A stretch of 64,000 nucleotides of DNA from an uncultured Thermomicrobiales bacterium (GCA_902806355.1 CADCWI010000092.1:1-64000); one strand, 5' to 3'. Shown: positions 19,999-29,464, counted from the stretch's first letter. Notes: generated from the letters alone by a model not told the origin. Made by a program: numbers and translations.

Positions 19999-20796
19999 TC
20001 ACGCATGTCGCCGTTGCCGCGCTGCCTCAAAGATTAGCAATGATCCTGCCACGCCTGCATTCAGGCTCTCAATGTGTGCCGAAAGCGGTATCCGCACACT
20101 GGTGGTCGCGAGCTTTCGTACCGGAGCGGAGGCTCCATCAGCCTCCCCACCCACAATGAGCGCGCAGCCGCCGGTCCAGTCGATGTCGGTGTAGACGTCG
20201 GTCCCCATGGCGTCCGCCAGCGCGATCGTCGGAACCGAACGCAACCGGGAACCAAGATCATCCGCGCCGCACGACGCGAGGGATACCCGGAAATGCGCAC
20301 CCATCGCGGCTCGTACGGTCTTGGGGTTGAAGGGGTCGACCGTCTGGGGAGTCAGGAGAACCAGAGTCGCCCCGCCACCCGCGGCCGACCGAAGCAGCGT
20401 CCCGAGATTGCCGGGATCCCGGACACCGTCAGCGATTACGATAAGTGGGGCAGTTTCGGACAGTTCTCTCCGGGCTCTTGGAAGCGAATCCATCGATATC
20501 AGGGCCATGATCCCCTGGGATTGAGCGACATCTGAAACGGCATCGAAAACGTTGGCTTCGACGACCCGAACCGGTACGTGAGCTGGAATCCGCGCGCGCA
20601 TGTCAGGCGTTGCCACGTCCATCCGGAGCAGAACGAGATCGACGGGGCACTGTGATGCCAAGGCGTCGAAGACGGCCCGTACCCCTTCAATGAGGAACGC
20701 CCGCTCCTCGTATCGCCCTTTACGGCGGAGAAGCGAGCGTGTTCTCTTGATGATGGAGTTGCCTGAGCTGGTGATGATGGGGGCTTCTCGATCCAT
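19999..20796 (-). CDS. TrmH/SpoU-family RNA 2'-O-methyltransferase
   Basis: 265-residue SPOUT-fold methyltransferase using S-adenosylmethionine. An N-terminal substrate-binding part (NSIIKRTRSLLRRKGRYEE..FLIEG) is followed by the knotted domain: motif 1 DGVRDPGNLGTLLRSA near 122-137, motif 2 ALIVGGEADGAS, and motif 3 RIPLSAHIESLNAGVAGSLL. The N-terminal domain favours an rRNA (23S) methyltransferase over a tRNA TrmH, but the position modified is not predictable. It lies 33 bases downstream of rplT, the same association as in many genomes where rplT is followed by an rRNA methylase and pheS. Confidence 0.93.
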   Translation of the reverse strand: MDREAPIITSSGNSIIKRTRSLLRRKGRYEERAFLIEGVRAVFDALASQCPVDLVLLRMDVATPDMRARIPAHVPVRVVEANVFDAVSDVAQSQGIMALISMDSLPRARRELSETAPLIVIADGVRDPGNLGTLLRSAAGGGATLVLLTPQTVDPFNPKTVRAAMGAHFRVSLASCGADDLGSRLRSVPTIALADAMGTDVYTDIDWTGGCALIVGGEADGASAPVRKLATTSVRIPLSAHIESLNAGVAGSLLIFEAARQRRHA

Positions 20797-20829
20797 TATC
20801 GATCAGCACTCTTCCCGGGATGCAACACG

Positions 20830-21192
20830 TCAGGCTGCAGGAAGAGACTTCCTCGCGACATCAACCACCGCAGTGAATGCTTCTTCGTCCCGAACAGCCA
20901 GATCGGCCAGCATCTTTCGATCAACGGCCACACCAGCGATGGAAAGGCCCTGGATCAACCGGCTATATGACAGACCATTGAGCCGGCTTGCGGCATTGAT
21001 GCGTTGGATCCAGAGTCGTCGCATATCCCGCTTCCGGGTGCGGCGATCGCGATAGGCGTACTTGAGCGAATGCATGAGCGATTCATGCGCTCGCTTGTAG
21101 AGGCGATTGCGGGTGCCGCGATGCCCCTTGACCTGTAACAGAACTTTCCGGTGCCGACGGTGTGCAGCGACACCACGCTTGACTCGAGCCAT
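20830..21192 (-). CDS. rplT: 50S ribosomal protein L20
   Basis: 120 residues, normal length. L20 binds 23S rRNA and is essential for early assembly; in many bacteria it represses its own operon. Clear signature: [44 protein letters not shown] and [11 protein letters not shown]. Third in the infC-rpmI-rplT operon, with 150 bases between it and rpmI and no obvious promoter there. The ATG at 21190-21192 follows AGGGAACAGGG. Confidence 0.97.
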   Translation of the reverse strand: MARVKRGVAAHRRHRKVLLQVKGHRGTRNRLYKRAHESLMHSLKYAYRDRRTRKRDMRRLWIQRINAASRLNGLSYSRLIQGLSIAGVAVDRKMLADLAVRDEEAFTAVVDVARKSLPAA

Positions 21193-21342
21193 CCCTGTTC
21201 CCTACCCTCGTTCCTGAAATTCTCGAAATCCGCTACGTTCCACATGTCACGTGACGATGCTCGCTCTGCCCAGGAACGAGCCCGGCAACACGGTCGAAGT
21301 CGCTTCTGGAGGCCAGGTCGCGGAGGTCTCGTGCTGACCGCC

Positions 21343-21549
21343 TTACCCGTTTGGAAGCAATCGTCTCACACGCTTGGTCGTGGTTTCGTTCATGACCAGC
21401 ATTCTGTCAAACTGCCGCTTGACCCGCGGAGCCTTCTTCCGCCGAAGGTGACTCTTCATGCCTTTGGCATGCATGATCTTGCCTGTGGCGGTGATCTTGA
21501 AACGCCGCTTTGCGCCCTTATGCGTTTTGAGTTTGACCTTGTTGCCCAT
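21343..21549 (-). CDS. rpmI: 50S ribosomal protein L35
   Basis: 68-residue small basic large-subunit protein. Family features: KLKTHKGAKRRFKITATGKI (5-24), HLRRKKAPRVKRQF and the C-terminus TTKRVRRLLP. The chosen ATG at 21547-21549 gives the usual length; its start lies 32 bases inside the 3' end of infC, so translation is probably coupled to IF-3. Confidence 0.96.
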   Translation of the reverse strand: MGNKVKLKTHKGAKRRFKITATGKIMHAKGMKSHLRRKKAPRVKRQFDRMLVMNETTTKRVRRLLPNG

Positions 21550-22102
21550 TGTCGCTGAGCTCCTCTCTGTCTGGCGAACCCGCACGCTGGCGGAGCGGGG
21601 CCATGTACATCGTCATGGTTCGCCCTTCCATTCGCGCAGGCTGCTCGATCGACCCATGCTCGCGGAGCTGGACCGCCAGCTGGTCGAGCAGATCACGGCC
21701 AAGCTCTGGATGCGTGATGGAGCGCCCCCGGAAGAGCACTGTCAGTTTCACCTTGTCGCCACCATCAAGAAACCGCGCGGCCTGCCGGCCCTTGGTCTCC
21801 AGGTCGTGGTCGCCGATCTTCGGCTCGACGCGAACTTCTTTCAGCTTGGTCACATGCTGATTGCGCCGAGAATCCCGCTCCTTGCGACTCTGCTCGTATC
21901 TGAATTTTCCGTAATCCATTAATCGACATACGGGCGGTGAGGCGTTTGGAGCAACCTCAACGAGGTCCATGCCCCGTTCCCTGGCCATCTCAAGCGCTTG
22001 ACGGGTCGGAATGATCCCGACCTGCGTTCCTTCGTCATCGATCAATCGAACTTCGCGGATACGAATTCGCTCGTTCACACGGGTCTGTACTGGTCTGGAA
22101 AT
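21518..22102 (-). CDS. infC: Translation initiation factor IF-3, with a probable AUU start
   Basis: 194-residue IF-3, which keeps 30S subunits free and proofreads start codons. N-domain: VQTRVNERIRIREVRLIDDEG. C-domain: KLKEVRVEPKIGDHDLETK, then VKLTVLFRGRSITHPELG. The reading frame extends to a GTG at 22141, but the best ribosome binding site, a perfect AGGAGG at 22109-22114, stands exactly 6 bases before an ATT codon at 22100-22102. ATT gives M-S-R-P-V-Q-T-R-V-N-E, matching the usual IF-3 N-terminus, while the sequence upstream is not IF-3-like. AUU start codons are the classical device by which IF-3 represses its own translation. The 3' end overlaps rpmI. Confidence 0.94.
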   Translation of the reverse strand: MSRPVQTRVNERIRIREVRLIDDEGTQVGIIPTRQALEMARERGMDLVEVAPNASPPVCRLMDYGKFRYEQSRKERDSRRNQHVTKLKEVRVEPKIGDHDLETKGRQAARFLDGGDKVKLTVLFRGRSITHPELGRDLLDQLAVQLREHGSIEQPARMEGRTMTMYMAPLRQRAGSPDREELSDNGQQGQTQNA

Positions 22103-22219
22103 AGCTCGCCTCCTGAACTGCGAACGTTTGACGCTGGACACACGAAAAAGCCGGTACTATCAACCGACAACGCGCCAGCGGCGACACAAGACAAAGGTAC
22201 CATGTGGCGGTATGAGTCT

Positions 22220-23227
22220 TCAATCGGATGCAATCGATGATTTCCACCGATTGTTGTGCGACATGACTTCGACCTCGAGCCTCCCCAACTTCGCGAGCAT
22301 GCTACGAGTGTTACGCTCATCCTCCTGAAGCTGGTGAACAAGGGCATCGACGCTGGTGAACGTTGCGTCGGGCCGGAGCCGCTCGAGAATGTCTACCGTG
22401 AGCGTCATGCCGTAGAGGTCGCCGGCAAAATCGAGCAGATGCGTTTCGATCAGCCGGTTTCCCGTATTGAGCGCCGGGCGCATCCCGATGTAGGTCATCG
22501 CCGGCCGGTGCACCGGTTCGCCGGGAAGGCCGGCGAGCGATACGTAGATCCCGTCCGGCAGCGCGACAAGGTCCGGCGAGGGCTCGACATTGGCGGTGGG
22601 GTATCCGATTGTGCGACCTATCTTGGCCCCTTCGATCACTACGCCCGCGATCTGGAACGGGTGACCAAGCAGGTCGTTCGCCGCCTGTGCCTCACCCGCC
22701 AGCACATGCTTTCGGATACGGCTACTGCTCACCACCTCCCCGTTATGAGAAATCCGTGGAACCGCATGGAGCCGCAACCCGAGCTCCGCGCCGATCTCGG
22801 CCAGGCGCTCGACAGTGCCACTTCGGTTGTGCCCGAGCGCGAATTCTTCCCCGACCCACAGCTCGACCGGGTGTACGGCATCATGCAATTCTCTGAGGAA
22901 GGCCTCCGGTGTCATCATCATCACGTCAGAGGTGAAATCAATGGCGAGCGTCGCAGGGACACCATGTGCCTCAAGCAGGTCCAGTTTGCGTGCGGCCGTC
23001 ACGAGACGTCCGGGATACGACTCTGGGCGGATTACTTTTGCCGGGGATGGTTCGAACGTCACGACGAGGAATGGCATGCCGAGCTCGATCGCTCGTTCCT
23101 TCGCACTCTTCAGCAGAAATTGATGGCCGAGATGCATACCATCGAACGTCCCGATCGACACGACGTGGCGCCCTTGTGGAACCTCTTCGAACCTGCGGTA
23201 CGTTTTCATCCGGGTGTGCTCGACCAT
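22220..23227 (-). CDS. ribF: Bifunctional riboflavin kinase / FAD synthetase
   Basis: 335-residue cytosolic enzyme that makes FMN and then FAD from riboflavin. N-terminal FAD synthetase domain: SIGTFDGMHLGHQFLL (24-39), the nucleotidyl-transferase signature, then FAL(G)HNRSG and ISSSRIR-like VVSSSRIRKHV. C-terminal flavokinase domain: GRTIGYPTANVEP near 205-217, DGIYVS, and ETHLLDFAGDLYG. The start overlaps truB by 22 bases; an internal ATG at 23209 could also be used and would give 329 residues. Standard truB-ribF order of the nusA-infB operon. The next gene downstream is infC rather than rpsO. Confidence 0.94.
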   Translation of the reverse strand: MVEHTRMKTYRRFEEVPQGRHVVSIGTFDGMHLGHQFLLKSAKERAIELGMPFLVVTFEPSPAKVIRPESYPGRLVTAARKLDLLEAHGVPATLAIDFTSDVMMMTPEAFLRELHDAVHPVELWVGEEFALGHNRSGTVERLAEIGAELGLRLHAVPRISHNGEVVSSSRIRKHVLAGEAQAANDLLGHPFQIAGVVIEGAKIGRTIGYPTANVEPSPDLVALPDGIYVSLAGLPGEPVHRPAMTYIGMRPALNTGNRLIETHLLDFAGDLYGMTLTVDILERLRPDATFTSVDALVHQLQEDERNTRSMLAKLGRLEVEVMSHNNRWKSSIASD

Positions 23228-24135
23228 TGGGGAAGTATCACCTTTGTCGACCGGAGGACCGTGTCACTGCCCTCACCGACGCCTAACCATGTACCGCCGG
23301 AGTCGTAGACGCGCACCGTACCCTCAAGGCCTGAACCGTGTTCCAACACTTGACCCGTCACCCACAACCGCACTTCATCCTCGCCAAGGACAACTGCGGT
23401 CCTGTCCTGAACGGGCCAGTCGGGGTGAAACGCCAGCCCAGCCCAGCCCAGAGTTTCCTGGAGTTTACCGAGTTCGTCGATGGAGACGGCATCCTCCAGG
23501 GTAAAGGGGCCAGTCCGGGTACGGATCAGATGGGCCAGATAGGCGCCTGTGCCGATCCGCTCGCCGAGGTCGCGCGCCAACGCGCGGATGTATGTTCCCT
23601 TTGAGCACGTCACGTCGATCGTAATTGTCGGTGGACGCCAATGCACGAGCGCAAGCGAGTAGATCACAATCTCCCGGGGGGGTACATCGACACTGGACCC
23701 GTCTCGGGCCAGGCTGTACAGGCGCTTTCCGTCGATCTTGATCGCTGAATGCATCGGGGGCGTCTGCAATTGCGGACCCCCGAATGCTTCGAGCAACCGG
23801 TCAATGTGTGACCTGGCGAGGTGCGTGACATCCGTAACACTGGTCACGGTACCGTCCACGTCCCATGTATCGGTCTCCACCCCGAACGTGACATCGGCAC
23901 GATAGGACTTGGTGGAATCGCTCAGATACTCGACGGTCCGAGTTGCCAAACCCACGGCAATCGGAAGCACACCGACCGCCGCTGGATCAAGCGTGCCGGC
24001 ATGACCGACACGACGTTCACCGAGGATGCGCCGCACCCTCGCGACGACATCGTGGCTGGTCCACCCGGCGGGCTTGTCAATGACTACATAACCATGCTTG
24101 GTCGCCTGCCGCCGGCCTTTGCGTCCCTGTTGCAT
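23206..24135 (-). CDS. truB: tRNA pseudouridine(55) synthase
   Basis: 309-residue enzyme that isomerises U55 in the tRNA T-loop. Motifs: YVVIDKPAGWTSHDVV (16-31), RVGHAGTLDPAAVGVLPIAVG containing the catalytic Asp, KSYRADVTFGVETDT, PPMHSAIKIDGKRLY, SKGTYIRALARDLGE and AYLAHLIRTRTGPFTL. The C-terminal region after about 240 looks like a short PUA-like part. Its ATG shares one base with the nrnA stop (TGATG), a coupled start. Standard position in the nusA-infB-rbfA-truB-ribF operon. Confidence 0.96.
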   Translation of the reverse strand: MQQGRKGRRQATKHGYVVIDKPAGWTSHDVVARVRRILGERRVGHAGTLDPAAVGVLPIAVGLATRTVEYLSDSTKSYRADVTFGVETDTWDVDGTVTSVTDVTHLARSHIDRLLEAFGGPQLQTPPMHSAIKIDGKRLYSLARDGSSVDVPPREIVIYSLALVHWRPPTITIDVTCSKGTYIRALARDLGERIGTGAYLAHLIRTRTGPFTLEDAVSIDELGKLQETLGWAGLAFHPDWPVQDRTAVVLGEDEVRLWVTGQVLEHGSGLEGTVRVYDSGGTWLGVGEGSDTVLRSTKVILPQWSSTPG

Positions 24136-25169
24136 CAGCTGGGTGATAACGCGGAATCGTTGAACGCAACGGAACCCGCCAACTCAGCGACGCGCTCCAG
24201 GAATGCATTCCTGGCAGACTCGTCGCCTTCGATCGTGCACCCAGCGGCCCGCGGATGCCCGCCGCCGCCGAACTGGGCTGCGATCGCGGAGACATCCACA
24301 TCAGTTGCCATGCTTCGCATGCTGACACGCCATCCCCGGTCGTTGGCATAGAGGATCGCCGCGACACGGGACCCCTCCGTTCCAACAAGGAAGTTCACCA
24401 TGCCCTCGGCTTCGACTGGAGCGGCACCGCAGGCGTCGAACTCCTGGGTGGTCAACTCCGTCCAGATTACTGATCCGGTCCATTTCACCTTCTGAAGCCC
24501 CCGTTCCCAGAGGCATACGGAAGACTTCGGTTTGAGCCGGAACAACGCATCGACGATCGGGACCGTATTCGCCCCGGCATCAACCAGGTCAGCCGCCGTG
24601 CGCATGGTCCGCGATGTAGTTGATTCGGTCCGCAAGCCCAGGGTGTCACCATAGATTCCCGCAAGAAGGCATTGCGCAATCTCGGCCGTCAGCTCTGTAC
24701 CCCAGGCAGCGAGGATATCGGTGACGACTTCAGAGGCCGAAGCCGCACCGGCTTCCACGATGTTCACCACGCCGAAGCGGTCGTTCGTGACGTGGTGATC
24801 GATGTTGACGATCGGCACCGCTCCATTCACCCGATCCGGATCGTCCGTATAGAACGATCCGAGACGTTTTCGGTCTGCACAATCGACCAGGCAAAGGACA
24901 TCGTAATCGGGGAGCTCATCCTTGCCATAGACAAGGACATCTTCGATCCCGGGAAGAAACGCAAGGTTCGCCGGGAACACCCCATCGCTGATGAGCGGCA
25001 CCGCATCCACTCCCTGCTGACGCAATGCATGCATGACGGCCAAGGGTGACGAAAGGCCATCCGCATCGACGTTCTGGTGCATTGGCATGAGCACCAGCCT
25101 CGCCTTTGCCAGTAACCGCAGGGCTTCAGCCGCGGTGGCGGCGTCGAGCTTCCAGCTTGGCTGGCTCAT
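24135..25169 (-). CDS. nrnA: DHH/DHHA1 phosphoesterase, NrnA-like oligoribonuclease / pAp phosphatase
   Basis: 344-residue DHH-family phosphoesterase. Visible motifs are the first metal site HQNVDADGLSS (31-41), VDCAD, the DHH motif in VNIDHHVTNDRFG, and the C-terminal DHHA1 signature QFGGGGHPRAAGCTI. NrnA proteins degrade nano-RNA and dephosphorylate pAp, acting in the cytosol with Mn2+. Motif I reads N-V-D-A-D, rather than the common P-D-G-D. The gene sits between rbfA (4-base overlap) and truB (1-base overlap), as in many Firmicutes and Chloroflexota, linking it to RNA turnover. Confidence 0.9.
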   Translation of the reverse strand: MSQPSWKLDAATAAEALRLLAKARLVLMPMHQNVDADGLSSPLAVMHALRQQGVDAVPLISDGVFPANLAFLPGIEDVLVYGKDELPDYDVLCLVDCADRKRLGSFYTDDPDRVNGAVPIVNIDHHVTNDRFGVVNIVEAGAASASEVVTDILAAWGTELTAEIAQCLLAGIYGDTLGLRTESTTSRTMRTAADLVDAGANTVPIVDALFRLKPKSSVCLWERGLQKVKWTGSVIWTELTTQEFDACGAAPVEAEGMVNFLVGTEGSRVAAILYANDRGWRVSMRSMATDVDVSAIAAQFGGGGHPRAAGCTIEGDESARNAFLERVAELAGSVAFNDSALSPS

Positions 25170-25564
25170 TCCGTCTCCCTGGGGCCAGGCTGTTCGTTGG
25201 AGTCGGACGTCCTGGATGGTGGTGACGCAGCCTGGATTTCCCGTAAGGTCGCGGAGATGCTCTGCGCATATTCCATGGAGCGATCATCACGGAAGTCCAG
25301 CTCCGGGATCTGCCGCATTCGAAGTCGCGGCTTGAGGTGGAACCGGATGAACTTGGCGGCGGACCGCAGCGCATCCAGAGTGGCTGAACGCTCATCGTCG
25401 GTTCCCAGCACACTGACGTACACCCGGGCCGCACGCAGGTCGGGCGTCACATCCACCGTCGTGATGCTCATGAACCCGATTCGAGGATCTTTGACATCGC
25501 GCCGGATGATATCGGTGAGCTCCTCCCGAAGGAGCTCACCGACTTGCCTGGTGCGTCTAGTCAC
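25166..25564 (-). CDS. rbfA: Ribosome-binding factor A
   Basis: 132-residue 30S maturation and cold-adaptation factor with a KH-like fold that binds 16S rRNA helix 1. Features: RQVGELLREELTDIIRRDVKDPRI (6-29), then TTVDVTPDLRAARVYVSVLG, FIRFHLKPRLRMRQIPEL and FRDDRSMEYAQSI. The C-terminus after about 115 is Pro/Ser/Glu-rich. The start is a GTG at 25562-25564. It overlaps nrnA by 4 bases and follows infB by about 100 bases. Confidence 0.95.
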   Translation of the reverse strand: MTRRTRQVGELLREELTDIIRRDVKDPRIGFMSITTVDVTPDLRAARVYVSVLGTDDERSATLDALRSAAKFIRFHLKPRLRMRQIPELDFRDDRSMEYAQSISATLREIQAASPPSRTSDSNEQPGPRETE

Positions 25565-25666
25565 GACAACCCTGCACGTTTCTGTTTGAAGGCCCTGGCC
25601 CGCGAGCGAAAACGAACGAATACATCGCGACCGTTCCGCCAGTCGACGAGCCTCGCCGGCAATCGA

Positions 25667-27565
25667 TCAGGTCCGGGCGATCTCTTGACGATGAAGGAAT
25701 TCCATCTGATCGCCGACCTGGATATCGTTGAACCCTTCGAGGCCCAGACCGCATTCGTATCCCGCCGCCACCTCGCGAACATCGTCCTTGAACCGCTTCA
25801 GCGACTTGATGCCACCTTCAAAGACAACCGTACCACTCCGGAGAACGCGTGCCCGCGAGTTGCGGATCACCTTGCCGTCAAGAACATAGAGTCCAGCGAC
25901 CACGTCATTGTTGGGCAGCTTGAACGTGTTCCGTACTTCGGCATAACCATCGGTCACATCTTCGAAGATGGGTGCGAGCAAGCCGGTCATGGCCGCCTTT
26001 ACCTCATCGAGAAGGTTATAGATGATGGTGTAGAAACGAACGTCGATGCCAGCGGCATCGGCAGCGCGCTTGGCCGCGACATCCGGTCGAACGTTGAACC
26101 CGATGACGATGCTGCGCGTGGTTGCCGCCAGGTTGATGTCGGATTCCGAGATCGCACCAGTCGCCGCCAGCTGGATCGACAGCTGCACTCCCTGCTCCAT
26201 CGATTCGTTGAGTTTCAGCAGTGCGTTCTGGATCGCACCGAGTGACCCCTGGACGTCGGCCTTGAGAATGACCCGCAGCTCTTCCGTCTTGCCTTCCTGA
26301 ACCTGGTCATAAAGTTCGGTCAACTTCACCGGACGGTTCGTGCTCAAGGACTCGACTCGCTGTCGCGCGTTCCGCTGTTCCGCGAGTTGGCGAGCCGACT
26401 TCTCGTCGTCGAACACCACAAACGAGTCGCCTGCCTGCGGCACTTCCATCAGGCCGAGGATCTCGACCGGTGTACTTGGCCCGGCCCGGCGCACGCGCTT
26501 CCCATGGTCATCGAACATCGCCTTGACGCGACCCCATGTCGACCCGGCTACGACCACGTCCCGGAGATTGAGCGTACCGCTCTGAACCAGGAGCGTGGCG
26601 ACCGGGCCACGGCTGCTATCGACCTGGGCTTCGACGACAACTCCAGTAGCCGGCTTGTTCGCGTTGGCTTTCAACTCGTTGACGTCGGCGACCAAAAGCA
26701 GGACTTCGAGCAGGTCGTCGAGACCGCTTCCATCCCGGGCCGACACCTCGACGAACGGCACGTCACCGCCCCATTCCTCGGGCATGACTGCCGCGTCAGA
26801 GAGTTGCTGTTTCACCCGGTCGGGATTCGCGGAAGGAAGATCCATCTTATTGACTGCTACGACAAGCGGCACGTTCGCCGACTTGATGTGGGCGATCGCT
26901 TCCCGGGTCGTCGGCATCACCCCGTCGTCGGCCGCAACAACAAGCACCGCGATATCGGTCGCCTGGGCACCCCGGGCACGCATGGCGGTGAACGCCTCAT
27001 GTCCTGGGGTATCCAAGAACGTCAGCTTTCGGCCCTGGGTTTCGACCTGGTACGCGCCGATGTGCTGCGTGATCCCCCCGGCCTCCCCTTCAGCGACATT
27101 CGCTGATCGGATCGAATCGAGCAACTTGGTCTTGCCGTGGTCGACGTGCCCCATGATCGTGATCACCGGGGGCCTCGTGCTCGAATCCGGATCGGCATCG
27201 TTTTCGAGCCGCCGAGATTCGAAATCCGCAACTCTGGACACAACCGCGCCGTCCTGCGGATTGGTCTCCCAGCCAAGTTCGGTCGCGACCTTTGCCGCGG
27301 TATCGTAATCCACCTGCTGGTTCAGGTTCGCCATGATTCCGAGCTTCATGAGCTCGCGAATCACCTCGATGCCTGATGTCTGTATCTTGTCAGCCAGCTC
27401 GGCTACGGACAGCACAGAGGGAAGCGTTACCGGTTCCCGGATGACTGGCGCCGTCCGTTTCACCGCTACGGTCCTCGCCGCGCTTCCACCGCGGCGTCCA
27501 CGGCGTCCTCCGCCTGCTCGGCCACCGCCGCGGCGGGCTCCATCGCGTCCTATCGTGTCGGTCAT
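25667..27565 (-). CDS. infB: Translation initiation factor IF-2
   Basis: 632-residue GTPase that places initiator tRNA on the ribosome. An Arg/Gly-rich N-terminus (8-32) is followed by the IF2_N domain (about 45-100), then the G domain with GHVDHGKT (139-146), DTPGHEAF and NKMD. Domain II and the C-terminal IF-2 domains follow, ending [18 protein letters not shown]. The N-terminal extension is short compared with enteric or actinobacterial IF-2. The ATG at 27563-27565 follows GAGGAGCC and overlaps ylxR by 4 bases, so the two are coupled. Confidence 0.97.
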   Translation of the reverse strand: MTDTIGRDGARRGGGRAGGGRRGRRGGSAARTVAVKRTAPVIREPVTLPSVLSVAELADKIQTSGIEVIRELMKLGIMANLNQQVDYDTAAKVATELGWETNPQDGAVVSRVADFESRRLENDADPDSSTRPPVITIMGHVDHGKTKLLDSIRSANVAEGEAGGITQHIGAYQVETQGRKLTFLDTPGHEAFTAMRARGAQATDIAVLVVAADDGVMPTTREAIAHIKSANVPLVVAVNKMDLPSANPDRVKQQLSDAAVMPEEWGGDVPFVEVSARDGSGLDDLLEVLLLVADVNELKANANKPATGVVVEAQVDSSRGPVATLLVQSGTLNLRDVVVAGSTWGRVKAMFDDHGKRVRRAGPSTPVEILGLMEVPQAGDSFVVFDDEKSARQLAEQRNARQRVESLSTNRPVKLTELYDQVQEGKTEELRVILKADVQGSLGAIQNALLKLNESMEQGVQLSIQLAATGAISESDINLAATTRSIVIGFNVRPDVAAKRAADAAGIDVRFYTIIYNLLDEVKAAMTGLLAPIFEDVTDGYAEVRNTFKLPNNDVVAGLYVLDGKVIRNSRARVLRSGTVVFEGGIKSLKRFKDDVREVAAGYECGLGLEGFNDIQVGDQMEFLHRQEIART

Positions 27566-27924
27566 TGTGCAGGCTCCTCTATGTTCGCCACCCCGGACTG
27601 CACATCTGTTGGCGCATGCAGCGAGGCCGCGAATGCTTTCATGGATTGTGTTGTTTCGGGAGCGATGTCGGTGTTCAAGGCTCTCGCAAGGAGCGGAGTG
27701 GATACCGCTCGATCCCAGCAAGCGGCCTTGTCACAGAGATAGGCGCCTCGCCCGTTCCTCTTGCCGGTTGGATCGATCGCGACATCACCCTCCGGGCCGC
27801 GAACGATTCTCGTCAGCCCGCGCTTTGCACCCGTTTCACGACACGCGACGCACGTCCGGATCGGCACGTGCTTCTGGCGTACCGGCTTCTTGCGCTTCTG
27901 TGTGGTTCCTTGAGGCATGCTCAT
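27562..27924 (-). CDS. ylxR: YlxR-family RNA-binding protein (DUF448)
   Basis: 120 residues. The core VPIRTCVACRETGAKRGLTR (20-39) and GRGAYLCDKAACWDRA are the YlxR signature; a roughly 35-residue acidic tail follows. YlxR homologues sit between nusA and infB and have been linked to RNase P and transcription control in Firmicutes; its exact job here is unknown. A strong AGGAGGTGA stands 7 bases before the ATG at 27922-27924. The stop overlaps infB by 4 bases. Confidence 0.92.
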   Translation of the reverse strand: MSMPQGTTQKRKKPVRQKHVPIRTCVACRETGAKRGLTRIVRGPEGDVAIDPTGKRNGRGAYLCDKAACWDRAVSTPLLARALNTDIAPETTQSMKAFAASLHAPTDVQSGVANIEEPAQ

Positions 27925-27960
27925 CGCATCACCTCCTTTTCACGTTAGTGACGTGAGCCG

Positions 27961-29313
27961 CTAATCATGGGTGGCACTGGTGGTTTCGGCCTCGGTCTCG
28001 ACCGCGTCGTCATCGAGTGGCAACGGTTCCGCCGTTGCCTGGTCGAATCGCGCACGCAGCTCCCGTTCATAGTAGACCTCGATCACGCCAGAGGCGATAT
28101 CGACATCCACCTGTCTCCGGAGGAGATCATCGGAAAGCGGACCATAGTTGATGCCACTCACGTTGATCATGCCGTCGGCCTGGACGGCACGCGGCTGTCT
28201 GCCTTGCCAGCCAAAGTCCGGCATCATGTCGCTCGCGGACTCGCGAGCACTCCGGAAGAACTCGCCGCCCGCTTCGAGCAACGATTCCGGGCCCTTGATG
28301 TCGATTCTCCAGCCGGTCAGCTTGTAGGCAAGTCGCGCATTCTGGCCTTCCTTGCCGATCGCCAGCGACATCTGATCGCTTGGAACGATCACCGTCGCGA
28401 TGCGCTGGTCCCCGGACTCGTCGAGCGACACATTCGTCGGCTTCGCCGGGCTGAGCGCGTTGGCGATGAACGTCGCGGTATCCGATGACCATTCGATGAC
28501 GTCGATCTTTTCGCCGTACAGCTCATTGACGATATTCTGGATACGCACACCGCGCACACCGACGCAGGATCCGACGGGATCGACCTTTTCCTGACGAGCG
28601 GCAACCGCCACCTTGGAGCGCAGGCCAGGCTCGCGGGCGATTTCCATCAGCTCGACGGCCCCGGTCTGGATCTCAGGCACTTCCTGTTCGAACAGGCGCC
28701 GGATCAGTCTCGGATCAGACCGCGACACGATGAGCTGTGGGCCGCGCGCATGGCTGTTCACCTCGGTCAGCAAGACCTTGATGCGTTGGTTCGGACGATA
28801 CCGCTCGTTCGGGACCTGTTCACGAGCCGGCATGACCGCTTCCGCCTTGCCCAGCTCGATGATCACCGCACGGTTATCCGCACGCTGTACCACACCGCTC
28901 AGGACCTCGCCTTCCTTATCCTCATACTCCTTGTATACAGATTCCCGCTCATAGTCACGAATACGGGTATGCACAACCTGCTTGACCGTCTGTGCCGCGA
29001 TGCGACCGAAATTGTCGGGGGTTTTGCGAATCTTGACCACATCACCGAGCTGCGGCGCAACTGCGTGTTCCGCGGCATCTTCAATGCTGATTTCCACATC
29101 AGGATCGCGAACCGGATTGGCGACAGTCTTGAGGACCACAACCTGCATCTCGCCGGTTGCCTGGTCGAGCTCGACGACGACTTCTTCGTCGGAACCGGTC
29201 GCCTTCTTGTAAACCGATGTCAAAGCTTGCTGAACCGAGAGAAGCACGGCATCCCGAGGGATTCCGCGCTCTGCGGCGATCTGGGCGATCGCGGTGTAGA
29301 GATCACTCTTCAT
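27961..29313 (-). CDS. nusA: Transcription termination/antitermination factor NusA
   Basis: 450-residue RNA polymerase-binding factor that promotes pausing, termination and antitermination. N-terminal polymerase-binding domain (1-125), S1 domain (EGEVLSGVVQRADNRAVIIE), then two KH domains (DPVGSCVGVRGVRIQNIV and MSLAIGKEGQNARLAYKLTG). A non-canonical C-terminal tail of about 100 residues, acidic at the end, replaces the enteric acidic repeats. I chose ATG at 29311-29313 because AGGAGG lies about 8 bases upstream; a GTG three codons earlier sits inside that site. rimP, normally just upstream, is absent. First gene of the long minus-strand operon. Confidence 0.97.
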   Translation of the reverse strand: MKSDLYTAIAQIAAERGIPRDAVLLSVQQALTSVYKKATGSDEEVVVELDQATGEMQVVVLKTVANPVRDPDVEISIEDAAEHAVAPQLGDVVKIRKTPDNFGRIAAQTVKQVVHTRIRDYERESVYKEYEDKEGEVLSGVVQRADNRAVIIELGKAEAVMPAREQVPNERYRPNQRIKVLLTEVNSHARGPQLIVSRSDPRLIRRLFEQEVPEIQTGAVELMEIAREPGLRSKVAVAARQEKVDPVGSCVGVRGVRIQNIVNELYGEKIDVIEWSSDTATFIANALSPAKPTNVSLDESGDQRIATVIVPSDQMSLAIGKEGQNARLAYKLTGWRIDIKGPESLLEAGGEFFRSARESASDMMPDFGWQGRQPRAVQADGMINVSGINYGPLSDDLLRRQVDVDIASGVIEVYYERELRARFDQATAEPLPLDDDAVETEAETTSATHD

Positions 29314-29410
29314 TCCGCGCACCTCCTCTCACATAGACACGAAAGAGCACCATGCGGTAGCGATTCTGACTGGTGGAGACCTTTCCCGAAAGGCAGCCTT
29401 GAACAGCAAG

Positions 29411-29434
29411 AAACGTGGGCATTGGCCCACGTTT
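29411..29434 (-). promoter_or_regulatory. Hairpin in the nusA leader (possible attenuator)
   Basis: A 10-bp perfect stem (29411-29420 with 29425-29434) with a 4-base loop lies in the transcribed leader between the nusA promoter and nusA. On the minus strand the stem ends in TTT and runs on as CTTG, a weak terminator-like tail. NusA itself stimulates hairpin-dependent termination, so feedback attenuation is plausible but unproven. Confidence 0.5.
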
Positions 29435-29464
29435 TGATCCCACCGAGATCATTTACGCTTGTGT

